Shown one piece after another: positions 6,858 to 15,576 of a stretch of 23,455 bases of DNA. Made by a program: the position numbers and the translations under genes. This DNA comes from Planctomycetaceae bacterium (lineage in GTDB: Bacteria; Planctomycetota; Planctomycetia; Planctomycetales; Planctomycetaceae): NCBI GenBank assembly GCA_020426085.1, contig JAGQQP010000008.1, positions 1-23,455 of the forward strand, in the 5' to 3' direction. Numbering within the stretch: the first letter of the stretch is position 1; each line of letters opens with the position of its first letter. The notes under the pieces were generated by a model. That model saw nothing but the letters and a program-made list of their open reading frames with translations, searched no databases and was not told the DNA's origin.

Positions 6858-7798
6858 GACGATTCCTGTTGCATCAGATTCCGATAGTACTCAACGGTCC
6901 TGGCCAGACCTTCCTGCAAAGAGACCTCAGGCTCCCAGTCCAGAAACTTCCGAGCTTTAGTAATGTCGGGACAACGCTGTTTGGGATCATCGGTCGGCAA
7001 CGGTTCATGAATCAGTTCCGATTCAGAATCGACTGAGCTCAATACAGCCTGTGCCAGTTCCAGCATACTGTTCTCGACCGGATTTCCCAGGTTCACCGGA
7101 CCGGTTGTTTCATCCTGCTGCATCATTCTCAGGAAACCTTCGATCAGGTCATCGACATAGCAGAAAGAGCGGGTCTGTTGACCATCTCCATAAATCGTCA
7201 GTGGTTCTCCCCGCAGTGCCTGATTGATGAAATTCGAGATCACTCGACCATCATTGGGATCCATCCGTGGCCCATAGGTGTTGAAAATTCTTACAATTCG
7301 AATCGGTACCTGATGTGCCTGATGGTAATTGATACACAACGATTCTGCCAGCCGTTTGCCTTCATCGTAACAGCTGCGCGGGCCCAGGGGATTGACGTTC
7401 CCCCAATACTCTTCTACCTGTGGATGTACATCCGGATCACCATAGACTTCAGATGTCGATGCATGCAGTACCTTGGCGGAACAGCGTTTTGCAAGTCCCA
7501 GTACATTCACCATCCCAACGCTGGATGTCTTGATTGTTTTGATGGGATTGTATTGGTAGGCAACCGGAGACGCCGGACAGGCAAGATTGTAGATCTCGCT
7601 GACTTCCAGATAAAAAGGGTGAACGATGTCATGCCGGATCAATTCAAACCGGGGATGCCCAATCAGATGAGCAATATTTCGTTTGCTCCCAGAAAAGAAA
7701 TTATCGAGGCAGATGACGTCCCGGCCCTGTTCAATCAGTCGGTCACATAAATGACTTCCCAGAAACCCGGCCCCGCCAGTTACTAAAACAGAGTTCAC
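6854..7798 (-). CDS. UDP-glucuronic acid decarboxylase (UDP-xylose synthase)
   Basis: It oxidises and decarboxylates UDP-glucuronate to UDP-xylose with bound NAD+. The 314-residue single-domain SDR protein has [10 protein letters not shown] near the N-terminus, LACPASP (about 72-78, diagnostic for UXS), TSEVYGDP (about 115-122) and RSCYDEGKR, with catalytic Tyr at about 144 and Lys at about 148. [17 protein letters not shown] and [15 protein letters not shown] follow. The frame opens with TTG at 7801, but the GTG at 7798 is better placed, seven bases after AAGGA, and is chosen. It is coupled by ATGA overlap to the 4-epimerase, so both branches from UDP-glucuronate are co-expressed. Confidence 0.92.
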   Translation of the reverse strand: MNSVLVTGGAGFLGSHLCDRLIEQGRDVICLDNFFSGSKRNIAHLIGHPRFELIRHDIVHPFYLEVSEIYNLACPASPVAYQYNPIKTIKTSSVGMVNVLGLAKRCSAKVLHASTSEVYGDPDVHPQVEEYWGNVNPLGPRSCYDEGKRLAESLCINYHQAHQVPIRIVRIFNTYGPRMDPNDGRVISNFINQALRGEPLTIYGDGQQTRSFCYVDDLIEGFLRMMQQDETTGPVNLGNPVENSMLELAQAVLSSVDSESELIHEPLPTDDPKQRCPDITKARKFLDWEPEVSLQEGLARTVEYYRNLMQQESS

Positions 7799-7860
7799 CA
7801 ATCATTCCTTTATGAAAATCCAGCCAAGCTGATCAAGGACGACTCCCTTGAATGACTGTA

Positions 7861-7872
7861 GCGATATATCGC
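7861..7872. promoter_or_regulatory. 12-bp perfect palindrome upstream of the UDP-xylose synthase gene
   Basis: GCGATATATCGC is self-complementary over 12 bp. It is flanked by ACTG (7855-7858) on one side and CAGT (7873-7876) on the other, which adds to the dyad with a 2-nt asymmetry. It lies about 63 bp before the UXS start in a 213-bp spacer. An operator is plausible, and so is a small transcript hairpin at the end of the aldolase unit. Confidence 0.35.
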
Positions 7873-8011
7873 CAGTGTACTTAAACAGAACGAGAAACAC
7901 GAGAATAGAAATCCGTTTCCAATCTGGAATTCTACGGAATTCATTCGAGAAACAGGAGGGATGTATTAAAACAGGATCTGAGGTGACGAAAGATTGTGGT
8001 CAAAACCGGGC

Positions 8012-8845
8012 TTACGAAGCGTTACGTTCTGCCATTTCTTTTGAAGTTACTTTATCCACAGCCTGGCTGAGCAATTGCTTATCCTGTTCAATTTCAAAAT
8101 CGGTACGCTTCAATAATTCAGCGTATGCTTCGTCAACTTTCTGAAGCTCCAGCGGAAGATTGATTTTAGACTGCAACTCTGACAGGCTTGTTGCCAGCTG
8201 ATGAAAAGAGCGGGAGAGAATCACCCATTCAGACCCCAGTCGCGCATGCGCACTCAATACCAGTCGACCCGATACGAGCCCCTGATCCATTGTAGAAATA
8301 CCACCAATACCGAAAGGAATACCAGCTCGTCTGCAAATACCAGACATCTGATCCACAGTTCCATTCGACATCAGTTCAAACATGAATTTCAACTCCATAT
8401 CGAGATGTAAATCATTCAAACCAATATGAATCTGTGAGACATCAGGCAGCTGAACAATTTGGTCGAGCTGATTCATTGCTCCGATCGTTTCTACCAGAGG
8501 AACCACTCTGGCACGTGAGTTGACTCGATCGCAGAACCATTCAATTTCTTCAAGCGAACGGAACATCGGCAGCATCAGTGCATCAGCTCCCTGATCCAGT
8601 GCACTCTCAATCTCGACAGACGATTGAGGATTCAGAGGATTTAAGCGAACCAGAACTTCAGCATTTTTGACAGCATCCTTGACGCGTGAAATGTTTTCTA
8701 CTTTATGATGCGAAATCACCGTATCCCTGCCCCCCTGACGCTCGACTTTTCCCAATAACTCGAGGTCAATGAAGATACAATGCACGCCACACTGGTCGAC
8801 GTATGTTGCAATCTCAGGGCAATCAGTGATAAATAAATACTTCAT
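8012..8845 (-). CDS. HpcH/HpaI aldolase/citrate lyase family protein
   Basis: The 277-residue protein has a TIM-barrel fold. Family enzymes cleave or form C-C bonds of 2-oxo acids, or CoA-linked acids, with Mg2+ or Mn2+. Seen here are FIDLE (25-29), RDTVISHHKVEN (40-51, candidate catalytic His46/47), RLNP (67-70, Arg67 for the carboxylate), PLVETIGA (116-123, Glu119) and HIGLNDLHLDM (140-150, Asp145). The last two supply the expected metal ligands. A basic/acidic helical tail of about 60 residues follows. The start codon overlaps the flippase stop (TAATG), so the two are translationally coupled; the longer frame to 8938 lies inside the flippase gene and is rejected. Substrate unknown. Its place suggests a keto-acid step in polysaccharide or wall precursor synthesis. 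Confidence 0.8.
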   Translation of the reverse strand: MKYLFITDCPEIATYVDQCGVHCIFIDLELLGKVERQGGRDTVISHHKVENISRVKDAVKNAEVLVRLNPLNPQSSVEIESALDQGADALMLPMFRSLEEIEWFCDRVNSRARVVPLVETIGAMNQLDQIVQLPDVSQIHIGLNDLHLDMELKFMFELMSNGTVDQMSGICRRAGIPFGIGGISTMDQGLVSGRLVLSAHARLGSEWVILSRSFHQLATSLSELQSKINLPLELQKVDEAYAELLKRTDFEIEQDKQLLSQAVDKVTSKEMAERNAS

Positions 8846-10362
8846 TATAAAGACAACTTCCCGTTCAAACTCGGCAAGTGATTCTTCAGGATCAATAAAA
8901 CAGCCCCAAAACAAAGCCCCCCCAGTCCCGCAGAGCATATAAACAATTGGACATGATCCGAAACTAGATTTACTATCATAGTAGAAATTGAGATCCCTGA
9001 GAATGTCAGAAAGACCAAGGCTGAATAATGTTTCAAATCAATGCCTTGTATTACAGATACCTCAAATTTTATATACAAAGAAATAGTCAGTCCCAGAAAA
9101 TGTAACCAGCTGGTTAAAACAAACGCCAGCATCACCCCCGACATCCCCCAAAGCTCTCGCAAGCCCAGCGAAAGCAGGATGAGACAGACCAGTGAAACAC
9201 AACTGATTTTAAAAGGAGTGATCGTTTCATGTCTGGCATAAAAGACATTCATTGTCAAAATAGATAAAAACAGGGCTGGCATCGACAGGACAGCAATCTG
9301 CAGCAGTTTCGCGGTAGCAGCCACGTCCGAATCTGAAAATTGACCCCGTTGAAACAACAGTGAAACGACCGGTTCAGCACTTACATAAACCGCTATGCCT
9401 GCAGGAATTGAAATTAATAAGATCAAGCCGGCTGTCTGACTGACAATTCGCGCCCCCGTATCCAGGTCCCCCGCCGCGAAAACCCGACTCAATCTGGGAA
9501 AAATAACCATTGAGATCACAGCGCCTATCAATCCTCGTGGCAGTTCCACCAGTTTTTGTGAATATTCAAACAGGCTGATCCCCCCTTCATACATTGAAGC
9601 AAAAGATCGTGACACAACTGGAAAAGCAACGACCAGACCAATTGCTGCGAGTGCCTGAAAGTAGTTTACCATCAATTTACGGTTCAAGAAACTCAAGCGA
9701 AAGAAAGAGTGAAAGGCTCCTTTCAGATCAGTTACAAAATAACAACAGAAAAGTTGAGTCAGTAACCGGAAAGCACTTGCCGCTACTACAGCCCAGGCGA
9801 GTATTTCAATTTGTCCTGGTGTCACCCAGAGGAAAATTACCAAAATCAGTACAAGATTAAAAAACAGGTTTCCATACGCGGGAATCACAGGTTTATGATG
9901 CCCCTGCAGAACGGCAGAAGTGACCGCAGTCACAGCGCTGACAGGAAACGCAAGCAATACAATTGAAATCAGTTTACTGGCTTCATTAATCTGAGCTGTT
10001 GTAAACCCGGAAGCAAGCAGTGAAGTAAACCATGTCCCTCCCATTATCAGCAGGAAAGTCAGGGCACTGGCCAGAATAGCAACTACAAAGAAACTCTGTA
10101 CAATCAATTGACTGGCAGATTGTTCTGAAACTTCTTCACTGCAACGATGCATTTCTGGTATCAGCACTACTCCTAGAGCGCCCCCCACGAGCATGGCATT
10201 GAGAATATCTGGGACAGAAATGACGAGAATGGCAAGATCGTTTGCATGGGTAACACCGAGCACTGTTGCAAGGCCCAGGATGCGCAACAGGCCTGTCATT
10301 CGCCCCAGCAGCATTGCCAGCGCTACTAACATCGCTGAAAGTGATGTGGCTCGTTGTGTCAT
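8845..10362 (-). CDS. murJ: MurJ/MviN-family lipid-linked precursor flippase
   Basis: This is a 505-residue multi-pass inner-membrane protein of the MOP superfamily. The N-terminus (ML..GRMTGLLRILGLATVLG) has the conserved MurJ opening. PDILNAMLVGGALGVVLIPEMHR (about 50-72) and LPRGLIGAVISMVIFPRLSR (mid-protein) are typical MviN blocks. About 13-14 hydrophobic segments are visible. MurJ moves lipid II across the membrane. In a polysaccharide cluster, a MurJ-like protein may instead move a lipid-linked oligosaccharide. Length fits MurJ (about 510-550). The start ATG has a poor ribosome site. The stop overlaps the aldolase ATG. The gene symbol denotes family only; a second murJ elsewhere would favour the polysaccharide role. 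Confidence 0.85.
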   Translation of the reverse strand: MTQRATSLSAMLVALAMLLGRMTGLLRILGLATVLGVTHANDLAILVISVPDILNAMLVGGALGVVLIPEMHRCSEEVSEQSASQLIVQSFFVVAILASALTFLLIMGGTWFTSLLASGFTTAQINEASKLISIVLLAFPVSAVTAVTSAVLQGHHKPVIPAYGNLFFNLVLILVIFLWVTPGQIEILAWAVVAASAFRLLTQLFCCYFVTDLKGAFHSFFRLSFLNRKLMVNYFQALAAIGLVVAFPVVSRSFASMYEGGISLFEYSQKLVELPRGLIGAVISMVIFPRLSRVFAAGDLDTGARIVSQTAGLILLISIPAGIAVYVSAEPVVSLLFQRGQFSDSDVAATAKLLQIAVLSMPALFLSILTMNVFYARHETITPFKISCVSLVCLILLSLGLRELWGMSGVMLAFVLTSWLHFLGLTISLYIKFEVSVIQGIDLKHYSALVFLTFSGISISTMIVNLVSDHVQLFICSAGLGGLCFGAVLLILKNHLPSLNGKLSL

Positions 10363-10657
10363 GCTCGTTACAAACTCGTTGAAAAAATACTCTGCTTAGA
10401 ATTCAAGTCACATCCCCCTCGTACACTCTATGTTGAAATACCGAAGATTCTGTCCAATCCAGGTCGGACCATTTTCGAGTTGTCGTATTTCCAGCCAGCA
10501 GACAGGAAACCAGTTATTTCACTTTTTCGTAACAAATCCGTTCTTCATCAGCCGGTCCTGACTCAGTGATATTGCCTGATCCCATCCTCGCTATAAGATG
10601 CTAGTCCGTTTCTAAGAGTCATCGCCTTGCTGCCGGAAAAATAAATCATTTACCGAA

Positions 10658-11986
10658 TTAAGCCGCTTCTCGGGAAGACTCTTCCTGAGACGGGTGATTC
10701 GTCATGGATTTCAGAGGCTCATTCTGTTGAGTCTCTTTGATTCCTGTAACACCTCCCGCCAGAGTCAAACCTACCAGATAGCCAAACAGACATCCTTCAG
10801 TCGTGTCCAGCATCAGGGAATTCACCATACAGACAAACAGATAAACTGCAAGAACGGCCTGTCCCAGCGCCTGATCAATACCTGTGAGACCACGGGTTGT
10901 CTGCCAGCTTACCCAGAAGAAAGCCAGAAAGAGTCCCACACCAATGATGCCATTCTGGACCAGTAACATCACATATTCATTATGCGGATTCTCGGTAACA
11001 AGCTGGCCTTTCTGTTTCATCAGTTCGCGATATTTCATGGCAAAACTTCCAATACCAGAGCCCAGCAGAGGACTTGATTTGGCAATCTGAAGACCGTTTC
11101 CATAAAACTCCAGTCGCAGGTCAACTGAGCTGCGACTCTTATTTGAAATGCGATATTCTTTTATTTCTTTTACGACTTGATCAATCCGCTTATGAAATCG
11201 TTCCGAGTGATGATACGTCACGATTCCGATCAGCCCCACACAGACGGCAGCAGGCAGAATTCCTTTCACTCCCAGCTTTTGATACATGAGCAGACCGATC
11301 AGAATCACCAGAGCCAGATATCCGGAGCGTCCTGGAACGACTGCGAGAATATCATAAGCTGCGATGACCGCGATCAGTGCATAAGGCCAGCGTCTGGATG
11401 GCTGTTCCAGAAATTTCCACAGAGAAAGATAGACCAGAAATGACATCAGGATATTTTGCGTGATCCGGTTCTTGAAGATCGCGTTATCCATCAGACGTAC
11501 CGAATTATCAATCGAAAAAATCCAGCAGAGCAGCGAGGCGATCAAGGTGATGATCATTGCCAGCTCGAACATCTGTATTCCACGCAATCGCGCACGAGGA
11601 TCCATAAAAAACGTCAGGTAGATCGGCATCATCAGAAACTGTCGATACTTGAATAAATTTCGGGACGCTAACGATAATAACTCAGGCGTGTATAGCAAAC
11701 TACATGCGAGACAGCAGAACAGAATCACCGAAATCGTGACAATGCGGTATTTCTTAAAACAGGCGAATGTGACTCGATATTGCCCGGAGAGTCCCCAGCA
11801 GATAAAAATCCCCAGATTACAGACGGATGTCAAACTGGTTGAAACCGGAATTGTAAATCCAGTAATAATCGCCAGCACCACGCCGATCTGGAATACCAGG
11901 TCCTGAAATCGAGATCGATTAAGGTACCCGAAATCACCTGTATCAATTTGGGTTGAGGTACCCTCAAAAATATGCATGAGATCCAT
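10658..11986 (-). CDS. O-antigen ligase/polymerase (WaaL/Wzy, PF04932) family membrane protein
   Basis: This 442-residue protein of about 12 transmembrane segments joins or polymerises undecaprenyl-linked glycan at the periplasmic face. The family core is seen as VVPGRSGYLALVILIGLL (about 216-233, Arg220), then a large periplasmic loop (about 256-333) with DLRLEFYGNGLQIAKSSPLLGSGIGSF and TENPHNEYVMLLVQNGIIGVG, where His335 matches the catalytic His region of WaaL. The C-terminal tail is hydrophilic. Wzy and WaaL cannot be told apart from sequence alone. Start: ATG 11986 or the internal ATG at 11977; neither has a strong ribosome site. It sits between the sugar transferase and the flippase genes. 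Confidence 0.85.
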   Translation of the reverse strand: MDLMHIFEGTSTQIDTGDFGYLNRSRFQDLVFQIGVVLAIITGFTIPVSTSLTSVCNLGIFICWGLSGQYRVTFACFKKYRIVTISVILFCCLACSLLYTPELLSLASRNLFKYRQFLMMPIYLTFFMDPRARLRGIQMFELAMIITLIASLLCWIFSIDNSVRLMDNAIFKNRITQNILMSFLVYLSLWKFLEQPSRRWPYALIAVIAAYDILAVVPGRSGYLALVILIGLLMYQKLGVKGILPAAVCVGLIGIVTYHHSERFHKRIDQVVKEIKEYRISNKSRSSVDLRLEFYGNGLQIAKSSPLLGSGIGSFAMKYRELMKQKGQLVTENPHNEYVMLLVQNGIIGVGLFLAFFWVSWQTTRGLTGIDQALGQAVLAVYLFVCMVNSLMLDTTEGCLFGYLVGLTLAGGVTGIKETQQNEPLKSMTNHPSQEESSREAA

Positions 11987-12021
11987 TCCAGTATTAGAAA
12001 GAGGCTTTCGACCTCGAAGTC

Positions 12022-12047
12022 AAATCATCTGAGGTAAGAGATGATTT
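12022..12047. repeat. 9-bp inverted repeat upstream of the ligase gene
   Basis: AAATCATCT (12022-12030) and AGATGATTT (12039-12047) are perfect complements around an 8-nt loop, about 36 nt upstream of the ligase start. No T-run follows on the minus strand, so an operator or 5'-leader hairpin is more likely than a terminator. Confidence 0.4.
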
Positions 12048-12245
12048 CCACTCTCCTTCCCTTTCCGATAAAGACGTTATTTCAGGTGTTCAATAGCATG
12101 AATGCTGCTCCATTGCGATAGTAATTTCTCACAGGCAGAATTTGAAGAAATCAGAGTGAGGCCCTCTGATCACGTTAATTGTGCAACCGCACACCATTTC
12201 AAATTGGTTAATCCATAAAAAATCACTTTGAAAATGAACCGATCT

Positions 12246-12935
12246 TCAATTACTACCATCACAGGTAACAACTTTCTGTAGTGTTCGACATACGATTTTG
12301 AAATCGAGCCACAGGCTGCATTGCTCTACATATTTGATGTCAAATTCAATCACAGCAGCCTGTGACAATGTACTACGTCCGGAAACCTGGGCCAGCCCCG
12401 AGATACCAGGCCGCACACTCGACCGCATCCCCCGGCTTTTAGGGGATGCATCTTTCAATTCAAATCCAATATAGGGGCGAGGTCCTATCAAACTCATTTC
12501 CCCTCGAAATACATTCAGCAACTGAGGCAACTCATCCAGGCTGGTCTTGCGGATCAACTTACCTACAGGAGTGATGCGGGAGTCATTGACTGTCGTAAAT
12601 TGAGAACCTGTTTTTTCAGAACCTGAACGCATCGACCGAAATTTCAGAATTAAGAATGGGTTTTCATTTACTCCCAGCCGTTCCTGCCTGAAAAAGACCG
12701 GGCCCGGTGATGTGAACTTAATCAGACAGGCAATCAGTAGAAACACGGGAGACAAAATAACGAGTGCCAGACCGCTGAACACCAGATCAAAGGGGCGCTT
12801 CAGAAAATAGCCAGATTTGACACCGGTCTCTGCTGCAGCTTGATATTGAGCCATCAGCTGAGGATCAAAGTGCGGCCCTCCCTGACTGAGTTTGGGTTTT
12901 TCAGTCGATTGTTGAGACAGTTTAAAATCGTCCAT
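12246..12935 (-). CDS. Undecaprenyl-phosphate sugar phosphotransferase (bacterial sugar transferase)
   Basis: It starts polysaccharide assembly by moving a sugar-1-phosphate to undecaprenyl phosphate at the inner membrane. The 229-residue protein is the small monotopic catalytic form, preceded by a hydrophilic extension of about 42 residues instead of the four-helix domain of WcaJ/WbaP. KRPFDLVFS is at 46-54, a re-entrant helix with a Ser-Pro break at 62-63, LKFRSMRSG at about 97-105, the catalytic SLDELPQLLN pair Asp134-Glu135, then GPRP and RPGISGLAQVSGR. The frame begins with GTG 12944, but the ATG at 12935 is equally or better placed. The sugar is unknown. It follows asnB in the leftward cluster. 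Confidence 0.9.
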   Translation of the reverse strand: MDDFKLSQQSTEKPKLSQGGPHFDPQLMAQYQAAAETGVKSGYFLKRPFDLVFSGLALVILSPVFLLIACLIKFTSPGPVFFRQERLGVNENPFLILKFRSMRSGSEKTGSQFTTVNDSRITPVGKLIRKTSLDELPQLLNVFRGEMSLIGPRPYIGFELKDASPKSRGMRSSVRPGISGLAQVSGRSTLSQAAVIEFDIKYVEQCSLWLDFKIVCRTLQKVVTCDGSN

Positions 12936-12977
12936 GATTCTCACTTATCCGGATTAACGATATTACACATGCTAAGT

Positions 12978-14816
12978 TCAGGCAGCGATCGATGCACCTG
13001 TTCCCAGCTCGACCGAGCTGTTGACTCCCAGTTCGGAAAAAGTTGGTGCATGATCAAACGACTGATCAATAAAGGTACGTTGCCACAGTTCCAGAGCCAG
13101 TAGCGCCCGAATCACACGCGTATGATTGACCTTTTCATTCTGATGCTCATCAATCATTTCCCGAAGCCGTTCCGGCTGAAACATTCTTCGTTCCAGCGAT
13201 CGCTCTGACAGCAGAACCTCTTTAACAAAGGGAGATAATTCGCGCTTAAACCATTCTCCGATTGGTACTGTAAACATCTGTTTTTTTCGATAGATAATCT
13301 TCTCAGGCAGGATTGATTTGCAGGCGTTCTTGAGAATTGATTTTGTAACACCATTTCGCAATTTCAAGGAGCCTGGTATGCGAAACGCCAGATCGACCAT
13401 CCGATAATCCAGATAAGGCGCGCGCGGTTCCAGAGAAACCGCCATTGCCATTTTATCGGGTTTCACCAGATTATTACCTGGCAGTAGCATTCGGGTATCA
13501 AGGGCCAGTGCCTGACTAATGGGGTCCAGGTGACGGAATTCCTGCAAATGGGACCTGGCGAAACGGCTTGAATCTACTCCCGCCAGCTCTTGCCTGGCAG
13601 ATGATGAATAAAGTTTTTGCTTGTCAGCCGGTTCTAACAGGCTGATCGCACTGATGTAAGCAGATTCAATTTGCTCACGCGGAAGTGTCAGATCCTGATT
13701 CGCAAAAAAGTTACGATGAACGTCGTAGCCGGCAAACAGCTCATCGCCTCCATCACCGGTCAGAACGACTTTGACTGATTTCCGCGCCAGTTGACTGACC
13801 CGATAAGTAGGCATGAACGAAACGTCGCCATGGGGCTGATCATTGTGGTATAAGGTCAAAGGCCAGACTGATGTTAAATTCGGGCTCAGGACTTCGCACG
13901 TGTGACGGGTCTGAAATAAGTCGGCCAGTTCCTGTGCATAATGCGATTCATCAAAACGAGGATCATCAAACCCGATACAAAATGTCTGGACAGGATGGGG
14001 CAGTTCACGACTCATCAGCGAAACCACAGAGGAACTGTCAATTCCGCCAGATAAAAAGGCTCCCAGAGGCACATCTGCCCGCAAACGAATTTGAACCGCG
14101 GCCTTTAATGTCTCGATAATTTCTTCGCTCCAGGACTCTTCTGTACGAGACTCAACCGGTCTGACTGCCAGGTCCCACCATCGTCGCTGCTCAGTTCCCT
14201 GCGGACTGATCTTCAGCATCTGTCCGGGCATCAGATGTGTAATCTTCTTGTAAAGCGTAATGGGTGGCGGTACGAAATTATAAGTGAGATAGGCATCGAA
14301 GCCTTCCCAGTTCATCTCGGCTTTCACACCCATCGCAAACAGTGATTTGATTTCTGAAGCGAACAGCAGACGCGTTCCATCGTCATACAGGTAAAGAGGT
14401 TTCTGCCCGATACGATCGCGGTACAACAACAGTGTCTGCTTTCTCAAATCGAGAATCGCAATCGCGAACATCCCATTGAGCTGTTTGACAAAATCTTCGC
14501 CATCCCGTTCATACAGACGAAGAATGACCTCGGTATCGCAGTTAGTTTTGCAACCTAATCCCTGGGCCAGTTCTTTGAAGTTATAAATCTCGCCGTTCTG
14601 GACAACGACAACCTGCCCGTCATCGGAAAACATGGGCTGATGGCCGCCAGACAGATCCAGAATCGACAGCCGCTGATTGCCGACCAGCATTCCCTGCGTT
14701 TCAAACCAGCCCCGATCATCGGGCCCCCGATGTCGCATCCGATCGCAGGCCCGTTCTGCGAGATCGGATCCCCAGGGGCGCTGCTGACGATCAAATCCGC
14801 CAATGATTCCACACAT
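12978..14816 (-). CDS. asnB: Asparagine synthase (glutamine-hydrolysing), polysaccharide-cluster type
   Basis: The 612-residue, two-domain cytosolic enzyme has an N-terminal Ntn amidohydrolase that frees ammonia from glutamine and a C-terminal ATP-pyrophosphatase domain that amidates a carboxylate. Met-Cys2-Gly-Ile gives the Cys2 nucleophile. RHRGPDDRG (28-36), NGEIYN (74-79) and DTEVILRLYE (94-103) mark the glutaminase. FLSGGIDSSSVVSLM (254-268) is the PP-loop and VVLTGDGGDELFAGYDVHR the second ATP motif. LEPRAPYLDYRMVDLAF is also standard. AAGGAA lies five bases before the ATG. Such enzymes in capsule/EPS clusters often amidate uronic acids or other glycan carboxylates, not only aspartate. 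That fits the UDP-uronate enzymes here but is inference. Confidence 0.92.
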   Translation of the reverse strand: MCGIIGGFDRQQRPWGSDLAERACDRMRHRGPDDRGWFETQGMLVGNQRLSILDLSGGHQPMFSDDGQVVVVQNGEIYNFKELAQGLGCKTNCDTEVILRLYERDGEDFVKQLNGMFAIAILDLRKQTLLLYRDRIGQKPLYLYDDGTRLLFASEIKSLFAMGVKAEMNWEGFDAYLTYNFVPPPITLYKKITHLMPGQMLKISPQGTEQRRWWDLAVRPVESRTEESWSEEIIETLKAAVQIRLRADVPLGAFLSGGIDSSSVVSLMSRELPHPVQTFCIGFDDPRFDESHYAQELADLFQTRHTCEVLSPNLTSVWPLTLYHNDQPHGDVSFMPTYRVSQLARKSVKVVLTGDGGDELFAGYDVHRNFFANQDLTLPREQIESAYISAISLLEPADKQKLYSSSARQELAGVDSSRFARSHLQEFRHLDPISQALALDTRMLLPGNNLVKPDKMAMAVSLEPRAPYLDYRMVDLAFRIPGSLKLRNGVTKSILKNACKSILPEKIIYRKKQMFTVPIGEWFKRELSPFVKEVLLSERSLERRMFQPERLREMIDEHQNEKVNHTRVIRALLALELWQRTFIDQSFDHAPTFSELGVNSSVELGTGASIAA

Positions 14817-14830
14817 TTCGGTTCCTTCCG

Positions 14831-14869
14831 TTCCCCGGTGGGGAAGACTTCACGGGCATTCCCTGCCCG
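14831..14869. repeat. Two tandem hairpins in the asnB leader
   Basis: Hairpin A has TTCCCC (14831-14836) pairing with GGGGAA (14840-14845) around GGT. Hairpin B has CGGGC (14853-14857) pairing with GCCCG (14865-14869) around seven bases. They fill most of the 73-nt gap between the methyltransferase stop and asnB, just before its ribosome site (14822-14829). They could modulate asnB translation or protect the processed transcript. Confidence 0.4.
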
Positions 14870-14889
14870 ATTCTCCAGCAGCCGTTAAA

Positions 14890-15576
14890 TCATGCTGCCT
14901 TTCTGACTTTATCCAGTTTTTCCATCACAGAACTGGGTAAAAGATTCTGTAGATAGATTTTCAGATGTCGACGGCGCACCAGTTTCTTTGTAATTGATTT
15001 ACCTCGACGGATCTGTGCTTCATCCGGAGAAAATTTCACATCTTTTTCTTTGACGGTGATCCAGCTGGGATATTGACAGTGAATGGTCTCCTCCGTTTTT
15101 CCGGTCACCATCAGTTCTCCCCCCGTCTGCCGAATAAACTCATTCACGGACTGCATCACTAAAGGCCAGTTTTCGTGATAATCATCACCGGCCATCACGC
15201 CGCCCACTTTTAATTTCTGATACCATTGATACATGGTTTCGCCCCCTTCTTCTCCGGAGTGGGCATAACCGTCCACGTAAATGAAATCAAACGTGTGATC
15301 ATCAAAAAGATCCAAAGCTTCCGCGAAAGTCATTCTCAATAATTTATAGGGAGCAAACAGTCCGACTTTCTTCAATGCCCCTTTGTATTCTTCGGTGTCG
15401 TGCGTGTCCGCATACATATCTACGCCAAAGAAGGTTGAGAACTTGCCCGACTGAATCATCCGCTCCGAAAAGATCCCCTGAGCAACTCCCAGTTCAATGC
15501 CTGTGTTGTCAGTCCCCTTTAGAAACTGAACTACATCCTGTCTATGAAAGTCTTCCAGCAGCTTAATGTCCGGCAT
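14890..15576 (-). CDS. Class I SAM-dependent methyltransferase (Methyltransf_24/CmcI-like)
   Basis: This is a 228-residue cytosolic protein. TGIELGVAQGIFS (25-37) is the SAM-binding motif I, FFGVDMYAD (49-57) the acidic end of strand 2, FDFIYVDGYAHS (96-107) the motif IV region and GGVMAGDDYHENW (125-137) the strand-5 block with a DD pair as in Methyltransf_24 proteins. These often methylate sugars or glycan parts; the substrate here is unknown. A basic tail with RRGKSITKKLVRRRHLK follows. The frame extends to 15645, but the ATG at 15576 has a purine-rich GGGGGG seven bases upstream and starts at the conserved part, so it is preferred. It is the first gene of the leftward polysaccharide cluster. 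Confidence 0.8.
   Translation of the reverse strand: MPDIKLLEDFHRQDVVQFLKGTDNTGIELGVAQGIFSERMIQSGKFSTFFGVDMYADTHDTEEYKGALKKVGLFAPYKLLRMTFAEALDLFDDHTFDFIYVDGYAHSGEEGGETMYQWYQKLKVGGVMAGDDYHENWPLVMQSVNEFIRQTGGELMVTGKTEETIHCQYPSWITVKEKDVKFSPDEAQIRRGKSITKKLVRRRHLKIYLQNLLPSSVMEKLDKVRKAA

Noticed and set aside
7178..7750. 190-codon plus-strand frame
   Set aside because: It lies wholly opposite the clear UDP-xylose synthase gene and shows no domain.
7926..7942. GGAATTC repeated with a 10-bp period
   Set aside because: Two copies of a 7-mer are too short to separate from chance; no further copies lie nearby.
8846..8938. Longer start of the aldolase gene
   Set aside because: The extra 31 residues are encoded inside the flippase gene. 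The protein core begins MKYLFITD, with TAATG coupling.
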